Shown here: positions 10,985 through 22,235 of the stretch, piece after piece
Position numbering within the stretch: position 1 is the first letter of the stretch
How the letters are laid out: each line of letters opens with the position of its first letter
Source of the DNA: Castanea sativa
Lineage: Eukaryota; Streptophyta; Magnoliopsida; Fagales; Fagaceae
DNA length: 64,000 nt
Reading direction: 5' to 3'
Assembly: GCF_040712315.1 (NCBI RefSeq)
Contig: NC_134024.1
Span: 23,510,658-23,574,657 of the forward strand
Notes under the pieces: model-generated
What the model was told of the DNA's origin: nothing
The model's input: the letters and a program-made list of their open reading frames with translations, nothing else
Database searches by the model: none
Translations under genes and position numbers: made by a program

Positions 10985-11829
10985 ACGACCCTTAAAAAAT
11001 GGGAAAGGCCCGGCCCATGAAGGTAAGGAAAAAGGGAAGAAAGGCTTGGTCCTTAGAAATAAAGAAGAAAGGAACCCGACCCATGGAGAGAAAATAATAA
11101 GTTTTGGGCCTTAGGAAGAAAGGAGGTGCGAAGGGAAGCATGGGCCAAAGACTTAAGTAAGAGGTGGCATCTAAGGAAGCCCAAAAGGGAGGCCGGTAGG
11201 AGTTGGGCTGGAATGGCATAGGATCTGCCAACCCTAGGGAGGGATCCTAGAGGAAAGACTAGTATGTGGGATCCCGGATGTGGACAACTTAGAATGGTAT
11301 GCTTATGATAAAAGGAGGGTGTGAAAGACGAAGGCTGTCCTGTCGAAATTAGACGTCCATAACCAAGGAAAGGATGATGTAGACAGCTGGTGATTTCAGG
11401 ACCGGCACCTGATGAAGAAACCTAGGATCTTAGGCAAAGTAGAGAAGGAGGACCAAGAAGGAAGGTGGCTAGGAGCCTTTCCGGTTACACTATCATCAAG
11501 AAGGCATCCGCCTCATTTTGAGAAAAGAAACAAATCATGAGAGGTCAACATCATAGCCTTAGAACTTTGAAATGTCCTTTTTAAGGCCTTGGGGAAAGAA
11601 TAGGAAACCTTGGCCTTGAAGAAGCATTTGGACTTGCTTAGAAGGGATCTCCCATAAGAGGAAGTTAGCAAGGGAGTTTTAGATGGTTAAAACCCAAAAA
11701 AAATGAAATAAGAATGAAGGGGGTAAGGGACGAGCCACCAAAGCTTTCATATATGACAAAGGTTTTGGTACCTAGCACACAAAAGAGAATGGTGGTTGAT
11801 GTTAAAGGGCATCCAAGTAGCATTATAAA
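10985..11829. repeat. Unclassified repeat, left half (continues at 23126)
   Basis: GA-rich sequence with recurrent GGGCC, GGAAGAAAGG and AGGAAGCCC phrases. It has no sustained reading frame or recognised domain. The TSD ATAAA at 11825-11829 and 23121-23125 shows that this block was contiguous with 23126 onward before the solo LTR inserted. It may be the interior of a non-coding LTR element. Confidence 0.4.
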
Positions 11830-11936
11830 TGTTGGGCAATTTAGACCTCGGTTGATAGAATTAACAAGTTTTAAACTCAAGTTGTTAATTAGATTTATTA
11901 TGCATAAAACTTGTTAAAACAAACAAACATCAATAT

Positions 11937-12618
11937 TGATGGGGTATAAAAAATACAACTCCAGCTTTGTCCATGGAGGTCGTCCTAGACAAAACCAAGT
12001 AGGCAAAGGTTGCAAGAACCTTGTCTAGGATAAGGTCGTCCACGCAATAAGGTGCGCAGACGGGGCTTTGCATGGACAGTTCTATAATCATGCCATGTCG
12101 TCCAAAGAAAACCATCAGCCTCGTCTTGGGGGATCGTCCAGAAGGGAACAACCTTGCATTGGGAGCAAGATGCACCTAATTGGAGGTTCCCTAGATGAGG
12201 ATTCCTGGACGAGCCCTTAACACTTGAGAAAAATTCCTAAGTTAATATAACAGCTCCGTATCACATGCATAACTTCCATTGACCATTTTGTGAGGAAAAA
12301 TGTAACTCCTAAACAGTTGGAGAAGTGATCCTTGAACCCTCACACCTCCTCAAATCCAGGGGAAGTTACAAATTTAATAACTGTCTTTAGGACACTATAT
12401 AAGCGCCCATTCAGACCAAACAAAGGTACGTTTTTACATTTCCCAAAAAGTTGGAACTCCGAAATTATAGAGAGAAAACTAACTTTGCCATTGGAGAGTT
12501 TCTGGCCGACAACCCCGGTCACCTTTAATTGCATTTCTTTCTTTTTCAGACCACCAAGATAGCAAGAAGTCCTTTTAAGTCTGAAGCATCCAGCCTACTG
12601 GTTTTCTTCGTATCATCA
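11937..12618 (+). repeat. 5' LTR of the Gypsy element
   Basis: 682 bp, TG...CA. It contains many CGTCC/GGACGA motifs upstream of a TATA box (CTATATAAGC at 12395-12404). Most differences from the 3' LTR are C/T or G/A, as expected for decay of methylated DNA. Confidence 0.95.
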
Positions 12619-12640
12619 GTTGACACTGTCTGTGGGAAAG
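12619..12640 (+). other. Decayed primer-binding site
   Basis: GTTGACACTGTCTGTGGGAA directly follows the 5' LTR. It resembles the TTGGCGCC...GTGGGAA primer site of Tat elements with the CpG positions changed. Confidence 0.45.
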
Positions 12641-12701
12641 TATTTTCTTTTCGTTCGATTGATTGTTTTCAACAATTAGCCTTTCCTAGACAAAAGGTTG
12701 A

Positions 12702-14383
12702 ATGGTTCGAACAAGATCAAGGGCTACCAGCCCAGGCCACCAGGAGAGTAGGGATGCTTCTAGTAATCCCCTCCGCGATCGTCAGTTAGCGCCTGTCATG
12801 CAACCACCTTCTGTTCAACATATACAGTCCATAGCTGCCATTATGGCGGAATCGACTCGTTAGAATTAGGAGTTGAACAGGGAGATCAATCTGAGGAGGC
12901 AGCGCCATGATGGGCACGCGGAAGGATGAGCCCAGAGTCAGGAAAGTGAAGAAGAAAATGCTGAGTCCGAAAATCAGACAAGGGGTACTGCTTCAAGGAG
13001 AGTGCCACACTTGAAGAGGGAGATGGACCAGATGAGAAAAGCCATGGATGAGATGAAGGAAAACATGAGGTAGGCGAACCCCGTGGATGGTTTAGTTCAC
13101 CGAACGGATTCTCCTTTCACGGCTTCCATCAACAGTCACCCCCTACCTCCAAAATTCAAAATGCCTTCCTTGGATTCGTATGATGGAAACCGAGATCCGT
13201 GTGATCACATCGCTACCTTTAAGACCATCATGCATCTTCAGGGGGTCCCAGATGAGATTATGTGCAGAGCCTTCCCTACCACACTTAAGGGACCAGCGCG
13301 GGTGTAGTTTAGCAAAATACCCCCAAACTCGGTGGGATCATTTGAAGAGTTGAGTAAACTGTTTGTCAATAATTCATTGGAGGACAGCGCCACAAGCGTT
13401 CCTCTTCCAGTTTGCTAACTATTAAACAAGGGGAGAATGAGAGTTTGCGGTCCTTCATTACCCGCTTTAATAGAGAAGCCTTGACGGTGGATGAAATGGA
13501 TGACAAGTTGTTATTGGCCGCCTTCCATAATGGGGTCAACTCTGACTTGTTCATCCATAAGCTCTACGAGCAAGAACCACAAACTATGGCCAAACTCGTC
13601 CATTCGGCCCAGAATTTTATGAATGTTGAAGATGCGATCATAGCCAAGAAGAGGAAGAGAGCAGAGCGTTCAGAAGTGGGCCACCCACGTTATCTCGATC
13701 AAGGTCCTCATCCCAAGAAGGCTCGGACAGAAGAGAAAAGGGATAGGGACAGTAAGAAGGCCAGTTCTTCAGCGGGAAACCAACAGTACACTCCTTTGAA
13801 TATGCCACTAGAGCAAGTGCTTATGCAAATCAAGGACGATCCGTCCTTGAAATGGCCAGAGAAACTGAAAGGTGATCCCAACAAGCACAATAGGAACAAG
13901 TATTGTCACTTTCAAAAAGACCATGGGCACGACACGGACGAGTGTTTTGATCTAAAGAAGCAGATAGACAATCTTATCAGGCAAGGAAAATTGAGGTGTT
14001 TCCTTGGACGAGACCACAAGGACGAGAAACTGAAGGCCAAAATAGAGGAGCCATTACGACCCCCGTTGGGAGAGATAAGGGTCATTATAGGAGGAACCTC
14101 AGTAGCTCAGTCGTCCAAATCGAGGAAGACATATCTGAAGGTGGTGCAGAATGTTAAGCTGTCTGGACGATCTCCCAGGACGAGGGAAACAAACGAGCAA
14201 GCCATCATGTTTACGAACGAGGATGATGGGCGAGTTCACCACCCACACGATGATGCGATAGTCATTACCCTACTCATTGCTGATTATACGACTAGAAGGG
14301 TGTTGGTAGACAATGGCAGCTCGGCGGACATTCTGTATTACCCCGCCTTCCAACAAATGAGGCTAGGACGAGATCAACTTTGA
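12702..14383 (+). pseudogene. Gypsy gag and protease
   Basis: The first ATG after the PBS (12702) opens a frame beginning MVRTRSRATSPGHQ, with a charged coiled-coil-like stretch (about 12960-13070). The gag core follows (PPKFKMPSLDSYDGNRDPCD, about 13150), then a CCHC-type knuckle (YCHFQKDHGHDTDEC, about 13900-13945). The aspartic protease motif VLVDNGSSADILY is at about 14306. In-frame stops are at 12861, 12867, 12927, 13071, 13305 and 14381. A single-base loss near 13371 shifts the frame. Gag would form the virus-like particle and the protease would cleave the polyprotein; neither can be made now. Confidence 0.9.
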
Positions 14384-14386
14384 CCA

Positions 14387-15735
14387 GTGAATTCGCCTTT
14401 GGTGGGATTTGAAGGTATGAAGGTACAGCCCGTGGGCACCATCACATTACCAGTGGTGGTTGGAGCGTATCCGCAGCAACTAGCCAAAGAGGTAAACTTC
14501 CTTGTTGTCGATTGTGCATCATCATATAATGCTATTATTGGAAGGCCAACCTTGAATAGTTGGAAAGCTGTGACCTCTACCTATCATCTGTCTGTCAAAT
14601 TCCCGACCGAGCATGGGGTGGGTCATGTACAAGGAGATCAGTTAGCCGCTAGAGAGTATTACCTAGCCATGCTGTCAAAGGACGAGCATGTACAGACAAT
14701 GAGCATAGACGAGAGAAGGATCACAGCCGAACCCACTGACGTGTTAGAAGATGTTCCTTTGGACGAGAGCAAGCCCGAGAAGTTCACTAGAATTGGAGCG
14801 AACATGGAAGAAGAGGCAAAGCATACTCTGGTCCAGTTTTTGAAGAAAAGCCTTGATGTCTTTGCATGGAGTCATGAGGACATGCCGGGTATTGATCCGA
14901 GTGTCATTACTCACCGTCTGAATGTATGTCCCTACTCCAAACCAGTGCGTTAGAAGAAGAGGGTTTTTGCTCTTGAGCGAGACAATGCCATCAAAGAAGA
15001 AGTCCAGAAGTTGATTATCGCGGAGTTCATCTGAGAAGTTTATATCCGGACTGGTTGGCGAACGTAGTCATGGTAAAGAAGGCCAACGGCAAGTGGCGAA
15101 TGTGTGTGGATTTTACTGACTTAAACAAGGCTTGCCCCAAACACAGTTATCCATTGCCACACATTGACCAGCTGGTAGACTCGACGATAGGTCATAGGTT
15201 GCTGAGCTTCATGGATGTCTTCTTAGGCTACAACTAGATAAAGATGGACGGGGCATATCAAGAAAAGACCTCGTTCATTACTAGCCAAGGGTCCCTTCGG
15301 TCTGAATAATGCAGGTGCGACTTACCAAAGACTGGTTAACCACATGTTCCATCCTCAAATCAGGCGAAATGTGGAGGTTTATATGGATGATATGTTGGTA
15401 AAGAACCTAGACGAGGGAAAGCATCTAAACGACCTTCAAGAGACCTTCGATACACTTCGGCGGTATAATATGAAATTAAATCCAAGCAAGTGTGCTTTTA
15501 GATTTTCGTCGGGGAAGTTCTTGGGGTTCATGGTTTCGTATAGGGGAATTGAGGCAAATCTGGACAAAATCCAGGCGATACTGAATATAGAACCATCGAA
15601 GAAAATCAAAGAAGTCCAGTCTCTTACCGGACGAGTTGCCGCCCTCAACAGGTTTGTTTCGAAAGCTACTGAAAAGTGTTTGCCATTCTTTAAAGTCCTC
15701 AAGAAGGCGTTTGAGTGGACAGACGAATGTTAGAA
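14387..15735 (+). pseudogene. Gypsy reverse transcriptase region
   Basis: The linker (FLVVDCASSYNAIIGRPTLN, about 14500) leads into RT: ANGKWRMCVDFTDLNKACPK (about 15080), then FMDVFLGYN (usually FMDAFSGYN). The catalytic box VYMDDMLVKN lies near 15380. Damage includes TAG at 14951, TGA at 15032 and TAG at 15235. There is a frameshift near 15040. Several codons are lost between ITSQG and PFGL near 15290, which removes part of the palm. The YMDD box itself is intact. The ORF ends with TAG at 15731. Confidence 0.9.
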
Positions 15736-16170
15736 GGCCTTCCAAGACTTGAAGACTTACCTCATGACAGTGCTATTGCTAAGTCCATTTGTACTTGGAG
15801 AGGAACTATATTTGTATTTGGCGGTGTCCCCGCACGCAGTAAGCTTGGCATTGGTCAGGAAAGAAGGGAGGATCCAGAAACCAGTTTATTACACAAGCCA
15901 TGCGTTGAGAGGAGCGGAAGGTCGATACCCGATGATGGAGAAGCTAGCCTTTGCCTAGATTACGGCTTCCAAGAAGCTGAGGCATTATTACCAAGCTCAT
16001 ATTATCAACGTCTTGACAGATCACCCCATAAAGAAGGCAATGAATAAATTGGAAGCTGCAGGATGATTAATCCAGTAGGCGGTGGAACTTAGTGAGTTTG
16101 ATGTCAGATATCTTCCAAGGAGCGCGATTAAGGCATAGGCGTTGGCGGATTTTATTGCGGAGTTCACTGC
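15736..16170 (+). pseudogene. Gypsy RNase H (retroviral type)
   Basis: The frame continues from RT with LYLYLAVSPHAVSLALVR, KPVYYTSHALRGAEGRYPMM and later LTDHPIKKAMNKLE and ALADFIAEFT. This is the usual Gypsy RNase H and connection segment. TAG/TGA codons interrupt it at 15956, 16064, 16076 and 16136. Confidence 0.85.
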
Positions 16171-16199
16171 CAACTAGGACGAGCTGAACAAAGACGAAG

Positions 16200-16600
16200 G
16201 AGATGAAAGGTGGAATATTAATGTAGACGGGTCATCCACATTATATGCAGGAGGGATTGGAGTCATACTAAAATCCCCGGAGGGTGAAGAATTGGAGTAC
16301 GCAGCCTGTTTGCAGTACCAAACCACCAACAATGAAGCAGAGTATGAGGCTCTACTTAAAGGACTAGAATTAGCTAAGTCCCTAGGGGCGGAATCAACAA
16401 TAGTCAAAGGGGATTCTCAGCTCGTCATCAACCAAGTGAATGGAATGTGTGATGCAAAGGAAGATAGGATGAAGAAATATCTTAGCAAAGTGAGACGGCT
16501 TGTCCAGAAATTCACGGAAGTGAGTTTTGTTCAACTTCCAAGGGAGGAAAATATGGAAGTGGATGCCTTGGTGGAAGCAGCTTCGGGAGGAGAAATAATG
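16200..16600 (+). pseudogene. Second, archaeal-type RNase H (aRNH)
   Basis: The sequence begins WNINVDGSSTLYAGGIGVIL (about 16208), then TNNEAEYEALLKGLELAKSL (about 16325) and VKGDSQLVINQVNG (about 16408). The D, E, D order and the NNEAEYEAL phrase are the signature of the additional RNase H acquired by Tat-lineage Gypsy elements. It sits between the first RNase H and integrase, as expected. It is the best preserved part of pol. Confidence 0.9.
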
Positions 16601-17911
16601 GACTCATACGATAGAATCCAGTACATGCCAAGCATAGACCTCCTAGATATACATCAAATAGGAGGGGGAGAAAATTGGATGAATCCAATAATAATAATTT
16701 ATCTTAAAGAAGGAAGGCTTCAAGAAGATAAGGACAAAGCTAGGAAGCTAAGGGCCAGAGCAGCAAAGTATGTCCTCATAAACGAAGTTCTTTACAAGCA
16801 AGGCTTTTCTCAACCTTACCTAAGGTGCTTGGCTCCGGATGAGTCAAACTATGTTTTAAGGGAAGTTCATGAAGGAGCATGCGGAAATCACTCAGGAGCA
16901 AGATCGCTTGTCCATAAGGTCGTTCGTGCAGGCTACTATTGGCCTACAATGCAGGCAGATGTTAAGGCCTATGTTAAGGTGTGTGACTAGTGTCAACGCT
17001 ATAGCAATGTTCCTAGACAGCCGTCGGAGTACCAGACCCCAATGATGGCCCCATGGTCCTTTGCATAGTGGGGGCTGGATATCCTAGAACCTTTCCCCAC
17101 GAGAACCAGAAAAATGAAGTTTTTGGTAGTAGGGATTGATTACTTTACCAAGTGGGTGGAGGCCGAACCTCTTGCAAAAATCACTCAGCAAAATGTCAAG
17201 AATTTTGTTTGGAAGAATATTCTATGTAGGTTCGGAGTACCCAGGGTACTAGTATCTTATAACGGACGTCAGTTTGACAACGCACCTTTCAAGGAATTTT
17301 GCGAACAATTTGGAATCAAAAATCACTACTCCTCACCCTCCCACCCACAGGCAAATGGACAAGTAGAAGTAGCGAACCGATCCCTGCTGTAAATCATCAA
17401 GACTCGGCTTGAGGGGGCAAAGGGGATATGGCCAGACGAGTTACCAGGTGTTCTTTGGGCCTACAGGTTGACTGTGAGAACCTCGACAGGAGAAACTCCC
17501 TTTAAGCTAGCCTATGGAAGTGAAGCAGTCATACCGACAGAAGTTCATATGGCTAACCATCGAGTGATGAAGTATCAAGAGAGAGAAAATGAGGAACAAT
17601 TTCTTCTTGACCTCAATCTCATTGATGAGATAAGGATGGATGCGGAGCAAAGGACAGCAAGGTACAAGAACCTTATGGCTAGGCAGCATGATAACATGGT
17701 GAAACCTAAACGTTTCAACGTCGGAGACCTCATTCTCAAAAGGGTATCCTTGGTAACCAGGAACCCAGGTCATGGAAAGTTGGGACCCAATTGGGAAGGA
17801 CCCTATAGGGTAATCAACTACAAAAGGCAGGGGTCATACTACCTAGAAGCTCTGGACAGACGAAAGTTAGAGCACCCTTGGAACGTGGAGCACCTGAGGA
17901 GGTACTATTAG
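16601..17911 (+). pseudogene. Gypsy integrase
   Basis: The HHCC zinc domain is visible (H-EGACGNHSG ... AGYYWPTM ... C-D-stop-C, about 16870-17000). The core begins VVGIDYFTKWVEAEP (about 17118) and contains NHYSSPSHPQANGQVEVANR (about 17320). The expected second catalytic Asp in VSDNGRQFDN is Tyr (VSYNGRQFDN), so the core is catalytically dead. Stops are at 16988, about 17067 and 17390. The C-terminal domain (GDLILKRV, GPNWEGPY, HPWNVEHLRRYY) ends at 17911. The stops at 16988 and 17067 fit CAG to TAG changes. Confidence 0.9.
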
Positions 17912-18925
17912 TAATGAGCTTGGACGAGATTCACCAAAGACGAGATTACAGATATGGGCGAGGTCACCACTATGATGTTTGCTAATATTTACTGTTATGT
18001 TTCTATTACTACTATGGTGTGTATTAGGAATAAAAAGTGCACTAGTTCTTAAACTTTTGCACCATCTACAGACAAGTTTGTGAAGGACGAGGTTATGTAT
18101 TTAAGTATTTTTTTTAAGGCACTAGCTTCTAAGCGTGTGCCATACTTGTGAACAATGTTCATATAATAATATGGTTTGGATTTATTATGTATTTAATGCA
18201 TAAATCTAATTTCCATAATAATACTCGGAAGGGGGGCAAAAGCCCAAGACGAATGAAAATCTCTAGACACAAGGATGTAATATTCACAAGCTTTCCTCGA
18301 AATGGGGATAAAGCAAAGGAAAAATAAGCTAAGACATGCTCGTCTGAAAATAAATGGACGAGAAAAGGGCATAGAGTGAAACTAGTCCATAGACGAGCAT
18401 CTGGCCAAGACGCCCAGGTATTCTAGGACGAAGAAAACACTAAGAACGTCTAGACGAAAGACAAATGCCAACTGTTTGGCCCATGGACGAGGAAAAAGAC
18501 GCATGATCATCATTGTCATTTCTAAGACAAGTTACACTTAGAAAAATTAAAATGGCTAACAAAGACGTCCATGCATAGGTAGGTCGTCCATAAGAAAAGT
18601 GCATAGACGACCATACAACACTTGGAACGCTCACTGTTTAAAAGCCAAAAACATTTAATGGAGAAAACAAAGCATAACCTCGTCCATGCAACAACAATAA
18701 CAGATGAAAATAGACATTCATTAAAAATTAAAAAGCGTAGACGACCACCGCCCAAAAACCCTTACAAAGTAAGCCTTAAAAGGCAATTGTTAATAAACTC
18801 GTCCAGAATACACTAGATGAGAGAATTGTATTTAAATACATCTTAAAGAAGGTCCTAAAAACAGAGGACCAAAACAAAGAAACAAAATAAACACTTTGAA
18901 TAAATAAACATAAAAAATCTTGTCT
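17912..18925. other. Gypsy post-pol spacer, GACGA/TCGTC-rich
   Basis: No plus-strand gene. The stretch 18241-18660 holds about a dozen GACGA/TCGTC/GACG motifs in some 420 bp, far above their frequency in the AT-rich flanks. The same motif is abundant in the LTRs. It leads to the 3' end of the antisense gene. Confidence 0.6.
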
Positions 18926-21185
18926 TCAGGCAGGAGGGGCATCAGCATTGGGGTCGTCCTGAGCTGGCCTTGTAGAGGCATCGTCCTCAATATTCACGTC
19001 TTCTAAGCTCGTTTGAAGGAGGGAACTTGAAGCAGCCCCACCAAGGTTAAGCTTAACAAGTCTGAAGTCAATTTCAGGGAACTTCTCCATAGCTTCCATC
19101 CTGAAATCTTCAAACCCAGCTGCGTAGTTGGAGTCTAATAAATCAGTGAATTGTTTGAACCCCTGAAACTCTGCAACTGCGTCTTCCTTAGCCTTTGCAA
19201 GGAGGGCACTTAATCCATCATTTTTCTTTTGGAGAAGCTCCAGACGAGCGTCTTTTTCTTTGACGTCTATCTTCAACCCCTCAACGTTGCTCTTCAGTTT
19301 CCTTGCATCCTTCTTGGCCTTGGCAGCCGCTTTAGCCCGCTTCTTGGACTCGTCCTTCCCCTTTTGGACCGTCCTCTCTAGCAGAATCCTCATCTTGTCT
19401 ATTTCAGTTGCTTGCCTAGACGCGAGGATAAACTTTGACATTGCCTGCACCAATTAAAATTTTGTTAGAATGTGTATATATATGTAATTGACAAGATGAG
19501 GCACATACGAGAGAAAGGCGTACCTTGAAGCGATCATGAACGCCAGAACGTTCAAAATTCTTCAAAGACATGTCATAGCATGCCATCACGTCCTCGTCTG
19601 TCACTGCTTTCTCGAACCTTTCCCAGGCGAGATCTTCGTCCTTGAGAAGGTTCTAAGGCACCTATTGAGAAGGTTGAGACGAGGCAGAAGCAACAATCTT
19701 GGATGGGATGTGCGCGGATAAAGGGTCCTTGGGTTTAGAATCAACGGTATGACCCTGGGGGACAAGGATAGGGTCGGCCTGGTCATCTTTGGTTTGGGCG
19801 TTTTTAGCCTTGGACGACCTATGCTTAGACCTTTTTTCCTTGCATCTGCTTGGAAGGTTCTCGAAGTCCACCCTAAGGGACAAGCTTTTCCTTTTGACCC
19901 CAGTGGAGGGACGAAGTTGAGACTCCTTTAGGACAGGACGAGGAGCCTCACCAAGGGCAGGACGAGGTTGAGGTTGAACCTCAGGCCCCACATCCTCGTC
20001 TATAACCTCCTTCCCTTTATTCTCTTTCATGGTAGCCATTCCTGCAGAGAATTTTGTTAGAATCACTCCTAGAAATGACAAAGGATTAATCTAAGTAAGA
20101 ACTTACGTCTCTGGACTGTACGCTCGTGGGCAGTAGCTTGAGGGGAAGGCTCAAGACCAAGTCCCCAAGTAGCAAGAAACTGATAAGTGACTAAAGAGTG
20201 GAAGTCCCTTTCAGGGTGAAGACGATCTTTCTGGACTCGTCCAAGGTAAAACCTACTCAACTGAGGCCATCTAGCACCTACAAAAAAAAGAAGAAGAGAG
20301 GAAAGTGGTTAGACTACTACAATCAAAAGTAACAAAAAATAAAGGTTTAGCCATAGACATACCTTCAGGACGAAGGTTCCCTATCTCTTTTGTGTAGGTA
20401 GGAAATAGATCCCTGTCAACCTCAATAGGGCGTATAGCCCAAAAGCCAGAGACGAAGAAAAAATCCGTTTTCCATTTCCTATCTGAGGTGACTAAGGACT
20501 TAATCAGCCTATAATCTTTCTCTCTAGTTGTGAACTGATAAAAGCCAAGGGATTGGTTAATCTCGGAGGGCTTATAGCAGAATAGGAACTCGTCCACGGT
20601 AAGAGGACGATCCCCCTCAAACACTTCCTTCCATAAAACTTGCATGGCGACAATCAGCCTCCATGTATTAGGGTTAAACTGACATATGCCTAAACCCAAC
20701 CTAGATAGCAATTCCCTGGCGAAGGCATTAAGGGGCAACCTCAAACCCCCTAGGAGGTAAGCCTCATAAATACCAACACCAAAACGGGGTTGACAACACC
20801 ACTCACCACGCATAGGTACCCTGGGATTCATGTCCTCAAGAATTTGATACCAAGTCTTAAGAATGTCTAACTTTCTCTCGTTTGTCTTTGAAGCAACCCC
20901 AACAGCGCAACTATACACTACCTCTTCCTCACCCTAAGCAGAAGACGAAGGAGCACTAGTACTAGCCCTAGACCCGGACTCAGCCCTCGTTCTAAGGCTT
21001 TCCTAAAGTACCCCTATGGGAACCCTAGGGACGCCAGACGTATACTCGTCCGTAGTGTTTCCCTCGCTACTACTATTGCAATCACTACTGCTGTCGCTAA
21101 ACCCGCTAAAACTACTAGGGTCATGATACTCGTCTATGGCTTTGACTACATTATCGCTAGACGAAGAAAGGGTTACCTCAGACAT
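18926..21185 (-). pseudogene. Antisense spliced gene of the Gypsy element (Transposase_28-like)
   Basis: Four minus-strand exons join in frame: 21185-20363, 20277-20107, 20041-19524 and 19444-18926, total 2031 nt. All three introns are GT-AG and their phases match. Exon 1 starts with an acidic Ser-rich leader (MSEVTLSSSSDN). It then encodes GVGIYEAYLLGGLRLPLNAF, NPNTWRLIVAMQVLWKEVFE and KWKTDFFFVSGFW, resembling the putative gypsy-type transposon domain (PF04195). Exon 2 has RWPQLSRFYLGRV. Exon 4 is a Lys/Glu-rich coiled coil (about codons 20-90) with an acidic C-terminus. Four in-frame TAG codons (21003, 20934, 19662, 19653) break it. The product's role is unknown. The splice sites remain perfect, so the gene was once expressed on its own. 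Confidence 0.8.
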
Positions 21186-21342
21186 TTTTTAAAGAAAGGT
21201 AAAAACCTGAGGACGAAGATGGAGAAAATACCTGGATCTAGATGAAGAAGGACTAGGGACGCAAGAAACTTCTAGACAAGGCGCTAGGACGAGGGATGTC
21301 GAAGAAGAAAATTTCAGAAATGAAGAGGGTAGTGGAGGAATT

Positions 21343-21358
21343 CCACTATTTATAGGCA
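21343..21358 (-). promoter_or_regulatory. TATA box of the antisense gene
   Basis: The minus strand reads TTGCCTATAAATAGTGG about 165 bp before the ATG at 21185. It is a near-consensus plant TATA box, facing the antisense gene and away from the 3' LTR. Confidence 0.65.
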
Positions 21359-21540
21359 ATGAACCCTAGTACCCGAAGCGACGCGACCAACCGAAATGTG
21401 ACAAATGGCACGTCCCTCAAAAAACGAGCTGAGATGACCAGTCACCAATTAGATCATGACACGTGGCACCCACAACAGCTTACATAATGACACGCGTCCA
21501 AAAGATGACACCAATTAATGTACTCCCTAGACATCCTATG

Positions 21541-21554
21541 GACAAGGGGGCAAC
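21541..21554 (+). other. Polypurine tract before the 3' LTR
   Basis: GACAAGGGGGCAAC directly precedes the LTR start at 21555, as expected for the plus-strand primer. Confidence 0.7.
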
Positions 21555-22235
21555 TGATGGGGTATAAAAAATACAACTCCAGCTTCGTCCATAGAGGTTG
21601 TCCTAGACAAAACCAAGTAGGCAAAGGTTGCAAGAACCTCGTCCACGATAAGGTCGTCCACGCAGTAAGATGCGTAGACGGGGCTTTGCATGGACAGTTC
21701 CATAACCATGCCATGTCGTCCAAAGAAAACCATCAGCCTCGTCTTGAGGGATCGTCTAGAAGGGAATGACCTTGCATTGGGATCAAGATGCACCTAACTA
21801 GAGGTTCCTTGGACGAGGATCCCTGGGCAAGCCCTTGACACTTGAGAAAAATTCCTAAGTGAATATAACAGCTCCGTATCACACACATAACTTCCATTGA
21901 CCGTTTTGTGAGGACAAATGTAACTCCTAAATAGTTAGAGAAGTGATCCTTGAACCCTCACACCTCCTCAAATCCAGGGGAAGTTACAAATTTGATAACT
22001 GTCTTTAGGACACTATATAAACGCCCATTCAGACCAAACAAAGGTACGTTTTTACATTTCCCAAAAAGTTGGAACTCCGAAATTATAGAGAGAAAACTAA
22101 CTTTGCCATCGGAGGGATCTGGCCGGCAACTCTGGTTACCTTTGATTGCCTTTCTTTCTTTTTCAGACCACCAAGACAGCAAGTAGTCCTTTCAAGTCCG
22201 AAGCATCCAGCCTACTGGTTTTCTTCGTATCATCA
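21555..22235 (+). repeat. 3' LTR of the Gypsy element
   Basis: 681 bp, TG...CA, followed by the TSD AATAT (22236-22240). It keeps more CpG sites than the 5' LTR in places (for example CTTCGTCC against CTTTGTCC). Confidence 0.95.

Larger units (their letters stand above)
11937..22235 (+). mobile_element. Full-length Tat-lineage Ty3/Gypsy retrotransposon
   Basis: Two LTRs of 682 and 681 bp (TGATGG...TATCATCA) flank a 9-kb interior, and both ends carry the TSD AATAT (11932-11936, 22236-22240). The gene order on plus is gag, protease, RT, RNase H, a second archaeal-type RNase H and integrase. About 3.6 kb then separates pol from the 3' LTR and carries an antisense spliced gene. The second RNase H and the antisense gene mark the Tat/Retand lineage. 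All plus-strand genes are broken by stops and frameshifts. By hand count the LTRs differ at roughly 45-50 of 680 sites (about 7%), so the insertion is old, probably a few million years. Confidence 0.95.

Noticed and set aside
15436..15745. Minus-strand ORFs opposite RT
   Set aside because: Shadows of the conserved RT frame (YMDD box) on the plus strand.
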